Assembly (NCBI GenBank): GCA_017521345.1
Contig: JAFXCU010000200.1
Span: 1-9,165 of the forward strand
Reading direction: 5' to 3'
Source of the DNA: Ruminiclostridium sp.
GTDB taxonomy: Bacteria > Bacillota_A > Clostridia > Oscillospirales > Oscillospiraceae
Length of the DNA: 9,165 nt
Every line of letters starts with the position of its first letter. The stretch's first letter is position 1. The translations under genes were made by a program, and so were the position numbers. The notes beneath the pieces were generated by a model that saw only the letters and a list, made by a program, of their open reading frames with translations, was not told the origin of the DNA and did no database searches. Shown here in pieces: positions 1-3,688 of this stretch.

Positions 1-120
1 CCTATTCCGCATCAGCTCATCTTTGACTTTATCAACAAGATCAACTTACGACCTCGCAAATGCCTTCAATGGAAATCCCCCTTTGAAGTCTTCTATGATT
101 GCTTGTTGCACTTGACTTGA
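1..120 (+). CDS. IS30-family transposase, C-terminal end (partial)
   Basis: The frame is open from the first base and stops at TGA 118-120, giving 39 residues. They include the segment NLRPRKCLQWKSPFEVFYD and end in LLHLT, the typical C-terminus of IS30-family DDE transposases, which cut and join insertion-sequence ends. The catalytic DDE core and helix-turn-helix lie outside the window to the left. The stop codon lies close to the presumed right inverted repeat, as is usual for these elements. The family call rests on this short but characteristic tail. Whether the full copy is intact cannot be judged. Confidence 0.85.
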   Translation, partial: PIPHQLIFDFINKINLRPRKCLQWKSPFEVFYDCLLHLT

Positions 121-132
121 CAAATCAAGTTT
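1..132 (+). mobile_element. Right end of an IS30-family insertion sequence
   Basis: The transposase tail is followed by a short A/T-rich end (about 113-132, containing TTGACAAATCAAGT) that probably forms the right terminal inverted repeat. From 133 on, the sequence matches the 3' arm of the last hairpin of repeat E1 (GCCTTTTTAAGTG at 133-145 and 759-771), so the element boundary is about 131-132. The left end and any target duplication are outside the window. Confidence 0.65.
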
Positions 133-145
133 GCCTTTTTAAGTG
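133..145. repeat. Remnant of an E-type repeat cut by the IS30 element
   Basis: These 13 bases are identical to the 3' arm of the terminal hairpin of E1 (759-771). They sit in the same place relative to the cassette A terminator as E1 does to that of B. The 5' arm and the rest of the repeat are missing and replaced by the IS30 end. This implies that cassette A once carried a full E repeat on its left. The match is short, but its position supports it. Confidence 0.55.
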
Positions 146-149
146 GGTA

Positions 150-198
150 AAAAAATAAGTGACCCTTGACCGTCCTGCTGAAACGACCAAGGGTCACT
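150..198 (-). terminator. Minus-strand terminator A
   Basis: An 11-bp stem pairs 158-168 with 188-198 (AGTGACCCTTG with its complement), followed on the minus strand by a T-rich tract with seven T's in a row. Confidence 0.75.
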
Positions 199-220
199 GG
201 TGGTTCTTATTATCTAACAT
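194..220 (-). CDS. Small ORF 2 of cassette A (MLDNKNHQ)
   Basis: This 8-residue ORF is preceded by AGAGAGG at 9 nt. The M-L-D-x-K-N core is kept in all four copies while third bases and the seventh residue change. The TGA stop is at bases 3-5 of the 5' arm of the terminator hairpin, so a terminating ribosome would cover that arm. This suggests a leader peptide for attenuation. Confidence 0.45.
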   Translation of the reverse strand: MLDNKNHQ

Positions 221-374
221 CAATGGTTACCTCTCTTTCTACAGGATGGATGAAATTTCGTTCAGGTCTGAATCTACTACGAAGCACTTATCAATTCATT
301 TCATTCTCGTAAGGGAGAACACCTGGATGTCGGAAGATCTGCTTGAGCGAAGGTTCATCGTTGTGCAACAGCTC

Positions 375-416
375 TCATTTCTTTTGAGAGGGATCGGATT
401 CGTACATGGGACTCAC
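375..416 (-). CDS. Small ORF 1 of cassette A (MSPMYESDPSQKK)
   Basis: This 13-codon ORF starts at GTG, right after a purine-rich GGAAAGG, about 15 nt below the -10 box. The first five residues (SPMY after the start) recur in copies C and D, and SPxxY in B. Its stop codon falls in the 3' arm of a small hairpin (372-390). It could be a leader peptide. Translation is not proven. Confidence 0.4.
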   Translation of the reverse strand: MSPMYESDPSQKK

Positions 417-431
417 CCTTTCCTTGGTTAT

Positions 432-460
432 AATATAGCACAGGAGCGGGCGGTTTTCAA
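432..460 (-). promoter_or_regulatory. Minus-strand promoter A
   Basis: Read on the minus strand, TTGAAA (460-455), a 17-bp spacer and TATATT (437-432) with a TGC extended -10. The block CTGTGCTATATT is shared with copies B, C and D. Confidence 0.7.
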
Positions 461-535
461 GATGGGGTTTTGTCTAAAATGCACCAAGGATTCTTGTGAA
501 AAGGGGAGAATTTATCCCGATAAAGAGCCAAAGCG

Positions 536-565
536 TTGACAAGACAGGGGAGCGTGTGGTATCTT
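536..565 (+). promoter_or_regulatory. Plus-strand promoter A
   Basis: TTGACA (536-541), an 18-bp spacer and TATCTT (560-565). It lies 75 bp from the minus-strand -35 box and points at a terminator only about 10 bp away. Confidence 0.65.
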
Positions 566-574
566 ATTTTCGTA

Positions 575-598
575 GGCGGTCCTTGGGACCGCTTTTTT
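575..598 (+). terminator. Plus-strand terminator A
   Basis: GCGGTCC (576-582) pairs with GGACCGC (586-592) across a 3-nt loop and is followed by six T's. The distance from promoter A leaves room for an RNA of only about 30 nt. Confidence 0.75.
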
Positions 599-608
599 CT
601 TTCCCGGA

Positions 609-771
609 GCCTCGCAGAGTTTCGCCTCTGCAGAGGCGAAATAAAGTATGATCCGTTTTCCGGCGCGACATGTGCGTGCCGGAAAACACTTCTCGCCCCT
701 CCAGTGTGCCCGCAGGGCGCGCGCAGAGGGGTGCAGTCTTCCCACTTAAAAAGGCTTCGCCTTTTTAAGTG
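609..771. repeat. Hairpin-rich intergenic repeat E1
   Basis: This copy is closely related to E2 (2353-2518). It contains four potential hairpins: a perfect palindrome at 620-641 (TTTCGCCTCTG arm), GTTTTCCGGC with its complement at 655-687, CCCCTC/GAGGGG at 696-731, and a 13-bp stem with a TTC loop at 743-771. Between the copies some stems differ in sequence but still pair, which points to selection on structure. It abuts the cassette B terminator exactly as E2 abuts that of D. There is no coding potential; the resemblance is to REP/BIME-type repeats. Confidence 0.8.
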
Positions 772-773
772 CA

Positions 774-814
774 TAAAAAAGTAACCCTTGATCGCCGGAA
801 CGATCAAGGGTTAC
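774..814 (-). terminator. Minus-strand terminator B
   Basis: A perfect 14-bp stem (781-794 with 801-814, loop CCGGAA) is followed on the minus strand by at least six T's. This is the strongest of the four. Confidence 0.85.
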
Positions 815-837
815 TGTGAATTCTTATTATCTAACAT
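811..837 (-). CDS. Small ORF 2 of cassette B (MLDNKNSQ)
   Basis: AGAGAGG precedes the ATG by 9 nt. The TAA stop is at bases 2-4 of the 5' arm of terminator hairpin B. It differs from copy A by one residue only. Confidence 0.45.
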   Translation of the reverse strand: MLDNKNSQ

Positions 838-888
838 CAATGGTTACCTCTCTTTCTGCAGATTCATTAGAATTGACGAGTTCTCACT

Positions 889-933
889 TTATATAAAAGA
901 TTCAGAAGAGAATCTGTATCTTTGGGGACTCAC
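889..933 (-). CDS. Small ORF 1 of cassette B (MSPQRYRFSSESFI)
   Basis: This 14-residue ORF starts at GTG after AAAAGAAAAGG. It keeps S-P at positions 2-3 and a nearby tyrosine, but its tail is unlike those of the other copies. A short hairpin lies within it. Possible leader peptide. Confidence 0.35.
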   Translation of the reverse strand: MSPQRYRFSSESFI

Positions 934-951
934 CTTTTCTTTTGTACTTAT

Positions 952-980
952 AATATAGCACAGGGGAGGGGAGATGACAA
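952..980 (-). promoter_or_regulatory. Minus-strand promoter B
   Basis: On the minus strand, TTGTCA (980-975), 17 bp, then TATATT (957-952) with a TGC extension. The match to consensus is good. Confidence 0.75.
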
Positions 981-1055
981 GATGGGAATTTGTATAAATT
1001 GCACGACCGAAAACTGGACAACCCGGAGAAAAGCTGGCAATTTCACGGAAATGCG

Positions 1056-1084
1056 TTGACAAAAGCCGATGGATTTGGTATCCT
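1056..1084 (+). promoter_or_regulatory. Plus-strand promoter B
   Basis: TTGACA (1056-1061), 17 bp, TATCCT (1079-1084). Confidence 0.7.
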
Positions 1085-1094
1085 AAATATGTTG

Positions 1095-1119
1095 GGCGGC
1101 CTTTCGGGCCGTCTTTTTT
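1095..1119 (+). terminator. Plus-strand terminator B
   Basis: GGCGGCC pairs with GGCCGTC (one G-U pair) and is followed by T7. The stem begins within a few bases of the predicted start of transcript from promoter B. Confidence 0.75.
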
Positions 1120-1138
1120 TGATGCCGGGAGATTCCCC

Positions 1139-1190
1139 AACAAAATGATAACCCTTGGTCAGCTCGTTTACCTGCCAACCAAGGGTTATC
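1139..1190 (-). terminator. Minus-strand terminator C
   Basis: The 12-bp stem pairs 1147-1158 with 1179-1190. The T tract is shorter (ATTTTGTT) than in the other copies, so termination may be leaky. Confidence 0.6.
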
Positions 1191-1215
1191 GGGAATTCTT
1201 AATATCTAACATCAT
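1186..1215 (-). CDS. Small ORF 2 of cassette C (MMLDIKNSR)
   Basis: AGAGAGG is followed by TTAAA and two ATGs in a row. The first lies 5 nt and the second 8 nt from the ribosome site. The TAA is at bases 3-5 of the hairpin 5' arm. Confidence 0.45.
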   Translation of the reverse strand: MMLDIKNSR

Positions 1216-1358
1216 TTTAACCTCTCTTTCTTGAAATCAGATCCGTCTTTCCCTGCCAAGAAAAGTTTTGTAGAAGTACCGTTTCATCATTCCTCAGGGA
1301 TTCTATCTAATCTGGGAAGACGTTGATCTGTGGCTCTTTCAAAACCATGAGCCATTGG

Positions 1359-1382
1359 TCATTCGCTGTACATTGGACTCAC
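1359..1382 (-). CDS. Small ORF 1 of cassette C (MSPMYSE)
   Basis: This 7-residue ORF starts at GTG directly after AGAAAGG. It shares MSPMY with copies A and D. Its TGA is followed by a short hairpin. Confidence 0.35.
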   Translation of the reverse strand: MSPMYSE

Positions 1383-1401
1383 CCTTTCTTTTTCTGATTA
1401 C

Positions 1402-1430
1402 AATATAGCACAGGGAAGTCCCACTGACAA
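1402..1430 (-). promoter_or_regulatory. Minus-strand promoter C
   Basis: On the minus strand, TTGTCA (1430-1425), 17 bp, TATATT (1407-1402) with a TGC extension. Confidence 0.75.
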
Positions 1431-1505
1431 GATGGGAAATTGTACAAACTGCACGCCGGGAAATTGAACAAGGGGGAGAAAAGTGGGCGAAATCACGAAA
1501 TTGCA

Positions 1506-1535
1506 TTGACGGAAGGCCTTTGTTTCTGGTATACT
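1506..1535 (+). promoter_or_regulatory. Plus-strand promoter C
   Basis: TTGACG (1506-1511), 18 bp, TATACT (1530-1535). Confidence 0.65.
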
Positions 1536-1544
1536 AAATCCGTT

Positions 1545-1569
1545 GGGCGGTCGATGGACCGCCCTTTTT
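1545..1569 (+). terminator. Plus-strand terminator C
   Basis: A perfect 8-bp stem (GGGCGGTC 1545-1552 with GACCGCCC 1557-1564, loop GATG) is followed by T5. It would also stop plus-strand transcription entering the TraX-family gene antisense. Confidence 0.8.
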
Positions 1570-1571
1570 CG

Positions 1572-2270
1572 TTACAGGATCAGGCTGATGCCGTAGATGA
1601 CGGCCAGATGGATGGGGTAGTACACATAGAAAAAGTATTTCATCCTCCATTTGCCCCGCTCACCGTTGTAGAGAGCCAGGAGGGGGAGGGCTGCCAGGGA
1701 GAACCACTGGGTGAGCCCGAAGAAGGAGAGGGCCAGCAGGATCAGACCGACGGCGGTGAGCAGAAGCTTTTCCCGCCGGTCCCGGCCCAGGTAGATGAAC
1801 ACCGGCAGCAGCACGCCCCAAAGGCCGTAGTCGATGGCAAAGTCTGTGTGGTCCAGCAGTTGGGGCAGGCCCACGCACACGAAGACCACGCCCGCCCACA
1901 CCAGGGCGGTGGTGAGGGCAGTCTGGTGGGACTCATCCTGTCTGGCCCGGTCCATAGACTGGATGAGAAGGATAGATAGCACAAAGGTCACCAGGATACA
2001 TTGGTACAGGGAGCCCATGGCGAAAAAGTAGACCAGCTGACACAGAGCGGCCACCGCCAGGATGGTCAGCAGGTATTTTCTGGGGTTCCGGGTGTGATGG
2101 CAGCCCTCGGCGATCATATAGGCGAAGATGGGCAGGGCCAGCCGGCCCAGGATGCGCAGCAGATGGCAGCCCGGGAAGAGGTGGTAGCCGATGTGGTCCA
2201 GGGTCATGGAAATGATGGCAATGATCTTCAGGGCGTTGCCCGAAAGGCCATATCTGGTTGTCAGTGACAT
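1572..2270 (-). CDS. TraX-family multi-pass membrane protein
   Basis: The 232-residue protein fits the TraX family (named for the F-plasmid pilin N-acetylation protein; chromosomal homologues in Firmicutes have no settled role). The N-terminus carries the family signature NALKIIAIISMTLDHIG (residues 12-28), then LGRLALPIFAYMIAEG. Several hydrophobic stretches follow, and the end YYPIHLAVIYGISL is typical. ATG 2270 is preferred over the in-frame TTG at 2276 because AAAGGGGG lies 7 nt before the ATG but almost touches the TTG. It lies on the minus strand between cassettes C and D, and the cassette D transcript points towards it. An acyltransferase role is inferred from the family name only. Confidence 0.85.
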   Translation of the reverse strand: MSLTTRYGLSGNALKIIAIISMTLDHIGYHLFPGCHLLRILGRLALPIFAYMIAEGCHHTRNPRKYLLTILAVAALCQLVYFFAMGSLYQCILVTFVLSILLIQSMDRARQDESHQTALTTALVWAGVVFVCVGLPQLLDHTDFAIDYGLWGVLLPVFIYLGRDRREKLLLTAVGLILLALSFFGLTQWFSLAALPLLALYNGERGKWRMKYFFYVYYPIHLAVIYGISLIL

Positions 2271-2293
2271 GGGCAAGCCCCCTTTCTGCCGAT

Positions 2294-2318
2294 ATTATAG
2301 CACAGAAAACAAAAATGG
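2294..2318 (-). promoter_or_regulatory. Probable promoter of the TraX-family gene
   Basis: On the minus strand, TATAAT (2299-2294) is preceded by CTGTGC, giving a TGC extended -10. The -35 region is weak (TTGTGC at about 18 bp). The CTGTGCTATAAT core nearly repeats the cassette promoters (CTGTGCTATATT). The start would be about 18 nt before the TraX ribosome site. Confidence 0.6.
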
Positions 2319-2352
2319 CACAAAGACTTTTTACAGTCCCTGTGTCATGAAA

Positions 2353-2518
2353 GCCTCGCAGAGTTTCGCCACCGCAGTGGCGAAATAAGATTTCATCCGT
2401 TTTCCGGCGCGACATGCGCGTGGCGGAAAACACTTCTCGCCCCTCCAGTGTGCCCGCAGGGCGCGCGCAGAGGGGTGAAAGTATTTTTGAAAAGGCGGCT
2501 TGCCTGCCTTTTCAAAAA
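2353..2518. repeat. Hairpin-rich intergenic repeat E2
   Basis: This is the second copy of E1. Its first hairpin pairs TTTCGCCAC (2364-2372) with GTGGCGAAA (2377-2385), and its last pairs 2484-2496 with 2506-2518 over 13 bp. The arm sequences of the last hairpin differ from E1 yet remain fully complementary. It lies between the terminator of cassette D and the TraX promoter, so any read-through of D would include it in the TraX leader. Confidence 0.8.
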
Positions 2519-2559
2519 CAAAAAAGTAACCCTTGACCGCATTCACGATCAAGGGTTAC
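2519..2559 (-). terminator. Minus-strand terminator D
   Basis: A 14-bp stem with one mismatch (2526-2539 with 2546-2559) is followed on the minus strand by T5-6 and a further T-rich stretch. Confidence 0.8.
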
Positions 2560-2585
2560 TGGTTATTCTTGATATCTAACATCAT
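2556..2585 (-). CDS. Small ORF 2 of cassette D (MMLDIKNNQ)
   Basis: As in copy C, it has AGAGAGG, TTAAA and paired ATGs. The TAA is at bases 2-4 of the terminator 5' arm. Confidence 0.45.
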   Translation of the reverse strand: MMLDIKNNQ

Positions 2586-2614
2586 TTTAACCTCTCTTTC
2601 TGTAGATTCGAGTC

Positions 2615-2635
2615 TTACTTGTACATGGGACTCAT
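2615..2635 (-). CDS. Small ORF 1 of cassette D (MSPMYK)
   Basis: This 6-residue ORF is the only small ORF 1 starting with ATG rather than GTG. It lies directly after GGAAAGGA, a very short spacing that weakens the start call. Confidence 0.35.
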   Translation of the reverse strand: MSPMYK

Positions 2636-2655
2636 TCCTTTCCTTTTCTGATTAC

Positions 2656-2684
2656 AATATAGCACAGGAACGGGGGGATGACAA
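2656..2684 (-). promoter_or_regulatory. Minus-strand promoter D
   Basis: On the minus strand, TTGTCA (2684-2679), 17 bp, TATATT (2661-2656) with a TGC extension. Confidence 0.75.
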
Positions 2685-2759
2685 GATGGGAAGTTGTACA
2701 AATTGCACGACTGAAAATTGAGCAAGGGGGAGAAATGAGGGCGAAATGACGGGGTGTCG

Positions 2760-2788
2760 TTGACGAGAGGACGGTTGTGTGCTATCAT
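2760..2788 (+). promoter_or_regulatory. Plus-strand promoter D, ahead of the hydrolase operon
   Basis: TTGACG (2760-2765), 17 bp, TATCAT (2783-2788). It is the only clear promoter for the downstream operon, yet a terminator-like hairpin separates them. Confidence 0.65.
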
Positions 2789-2797
2789 ATCCCTGTT

Positions 2798-2824
2798 GGC
2801 GGTCTTTGGGAGGCCGCCCTTTTT
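2798..2824 (+). terminator. Plus-strand terminator or attenuator D
   Basis: GGCGGTC (2798-2804) pairs with GGCCGCC (2812-2818, one U-G pair) and is followed by T5. It lies between promoter D and the hydrolase ribosome site (2831-2840), so it may act as an attenuator of the operon. No alternative antiterminator pairing is obvious. Confidence 0.65.
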
Positions 2825-2845
2825 CGTATCAAAGGGGGAAGTGAC

Positions 2846-3688
2846 ATGAAGGGATGCAGCAGAGTGACCGGAAGGATCCCGTCCACCGGGCGGGACATCA
2901 AGCTGCTTGTGTTCCGGCCCAAGGGGGAACGGAAGGAGAGGGGCCCCGGCATCCTGTGGATCCACGGGGGCGGCTACGCCACGGGCATGGCGGAGATGGC
3001 CTACTTCTCCCGGCCGCTGGCCCTGGTGAAGAAGTATGGGGCGGTGGTGGTCTGCCTGGACTACCGTCTGTCCACAGAGGCGCCCTATCCCGCCGCTTTG
3101 GAGGACTGCTACTCTGCCCTGCTCTGGATGAAAAAACGTGCCGGGAAGCTGGGGATCCGGGAGGACCAGCTCATGGTGGGGGGAGAAAGTGCCGGAGGGG
3201 GGCTCACCGCTGCCCTGTGCATGTACGCCCGGGACAAAGGAGAGGTGAACATCGCCTTTCAGATGCCCCTGTACCCCATGCTGGACGACCGGGATACGGA
3301 CTCTCCCCGGGACAACCATGCGCCGGTCTGGAACACCAAGCGGAACCATGCCGCCTGGAAGCTCTACCTGAAGGGGGTGGAGGAGGTCCCGCCCTATGCA
3401 GCCCCGGCCCGGCAGACCGACTACCGGAACCTGCCCCCGGCCTATACCTTTGTGGGGGATCTGGAACCCTTCTACTGTGAGACCCTCACGTACATTGAGA
3501 ATCTAAAACGGGCGGGGGTCCCGGCTCTGGTGGATGTCTACCCCAACTGGTTCCACGCCTATGATATGTTTTTCCCCTTTCGGAGCAAGGCCCGCCGGGC
3601 CATCCGGGCCTTTGAACAGCAGTACTGTTGGGCGGTCAGACACTATTTTGCCCCTCAGAAGGGGACAGGAAAGGAAGGATCACCATGA
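2846..3688 (+). CDS. Alpha/beta hydrolase (HSL-type esterase, Abhydrolase_3-like)
   Basis: The 280-residue cytoplasmic protein has no signal peptide. HGGGY at residues 40-44 is the oxyanion-hole motif of the hormone-sensitive-lipase group, GGESAGG at 112-118 is the nucleophile elbow with Ser115, and WFHAYD gives His237. The usual acid motif DPL/DPF reads GDLEPF, so Glu207 probably stands in for Asp. Likely activity is hydrolysis of short-chain carboxylic esters; the substrate is unknown. ATG 2846 is chosen because AAAGGGGGAA precedes it; an in-frame GTG at 2777 lies inside the promoter. The last four bases overlap the next start (ATGA), implying coupled translation. Confidence 0.9.
   Translation: MKGCSRVTGRIPSTGRDIKLLVFRPKGERKERGPGILWIHGGGYATGMAEMAYFSRPLALVKKYGAVVVCLDYRLSTEAPYPAALEDCYSALLWMKKRAGKLGIREDQLMVGGESAGGGLTAALCMYARDKGEVNIAFQMPLYPMLDDRDTDSPRDNHAPVWNTKRNHAAWKLYLKGVEEVPPYAAPARQTDYRNLPPAYTFVGDLEPFYCETLTYIENLKRAGVPALVDVYPNWFHAYDMFFPFRSKARRAIRAFEQQYCWAVRHYFAPQKGTGKEGSP

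Larger units (their letters stand above)
150..425 (-). ncRNA. Predicted small transcript A (about 275 nt)
   Basis: The transcript is predicted from the promoter at 432-460 to the terminator at 150-198. It would carry two small ORFs and an internal hairpin (CTCTCA 5' arm, TGAGAG 3' arm, 372-390). Its core is the longest of the four. Expression is inferred only from sequence signals. Confidence 0.5.
146..598. repeat. Divergent-promoter cassette, copy A
   Basis: This is the first of four diverged copies (others at 772-1119, 1141-1569 and 2519-2824). In plus-strand order it holds a minus-strand terminator, the MLDNKNHQ small ORF with its ribosome site, a core of about 135 bp with no counterpart in the other copies, a GTG-started small ORF, a minus-strand promoter, a 75-bp spacer, a plus-strand promoter and a plus-strand terminator. 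Copy A is the most diverged: its minus -35 box is TTGAAA and its spacer has lost the TTGTACAA palindrome seen in C and D. No ordinary protein gene is credible here. Confidence 0.8.
774..945 (-). ncRNA. Predicted small transcript B (about 170 nt)
   Basis: Bounded by the promoter at 952-980 and the terminator at 774-814. It has an internal hairpin (AGATTC 5' arm, GAATCT 3' arm) inside small ORF 1. Inferred from signals only. Confidence 0.5.
772..1119. repeat. Divergent-promoter cassette, copy B
   Basis: It has the same parts in the same order as copy A. Its core between the small ORFs is short (about 50 bp), and the minus-strand terminator has a perfect 14-bp stem. Its plus-strand terminator is followed within about 25 bp by copy C with no E repeat between, so B and C are directly tandem. 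Confidence 0.85.
1139..1395 (-). ncRNA. Predicted small transcript C (about 255 nt)
   Basis: Runs from the promoter at 1402-1430 to the hairpin at 1147-1190. It carries an internal hairpin (TGGCTC 5' arm, GAGCCA 3' arm, 1331-1354) soon after small ORF 1. Inferred from signals only. Confidence 0.5.
1141..1569. repeat. Divergent-promoter cassette, copy C
   Basis: It is closest to copy D in its constant parts (two ATGs at small ORF 2; TTGTACAA with TTGCAC-like bases in the spacer). Its core of about 130 bp is unrelated to that of D. No E repeat lies on its left. Its plus-strand terminator ends at the stop codon of the convergent TraX-family gene. Confidence 0.85.
2519..2649 (-). ncRNA. Predicted small transcript D (about 130 nt)
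   Basis: Runs from the promoter at 2656-2684 to the hairpin at 2526-2559. It lacks the internal hairpin present in A, B and C. Read-through would lead to E2 and then the TraX-family gene. Confidence 0.5.
2519..2824. repeat. Divergent-promoter cassette, copy D
   Basis: This is the shortest copy: only about 20 nt lie between small ORF 1 and the ribosome site of small ORF 2. It is the only copy with protein genes downstream on both sides, the TraX-family gene on the minus strand and the hydrolase-crotonase operon on the plus strand. This makes it the best guide to function. Confidence 0.85.

Noticed and set aside
159..1143. Open frames of 77-126 codons across cassettes A and B
   Set aside because: They cross terminators, promoters and repeat boundaries and are not conserved between the cassette copies.
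133..2824. CRISPR array
   Set aside because: Repeat units are 300-450 bp with internal promoters and terminators. There are no short direct repeats with regular spacers and no cas genes.
146..2824. Retron, diversity-generating element or group II intron
   Set aside because: No reverse transcriptase is encoded in the window, and the hairpins read as terminators rather than an msr/msd or intron domain V.
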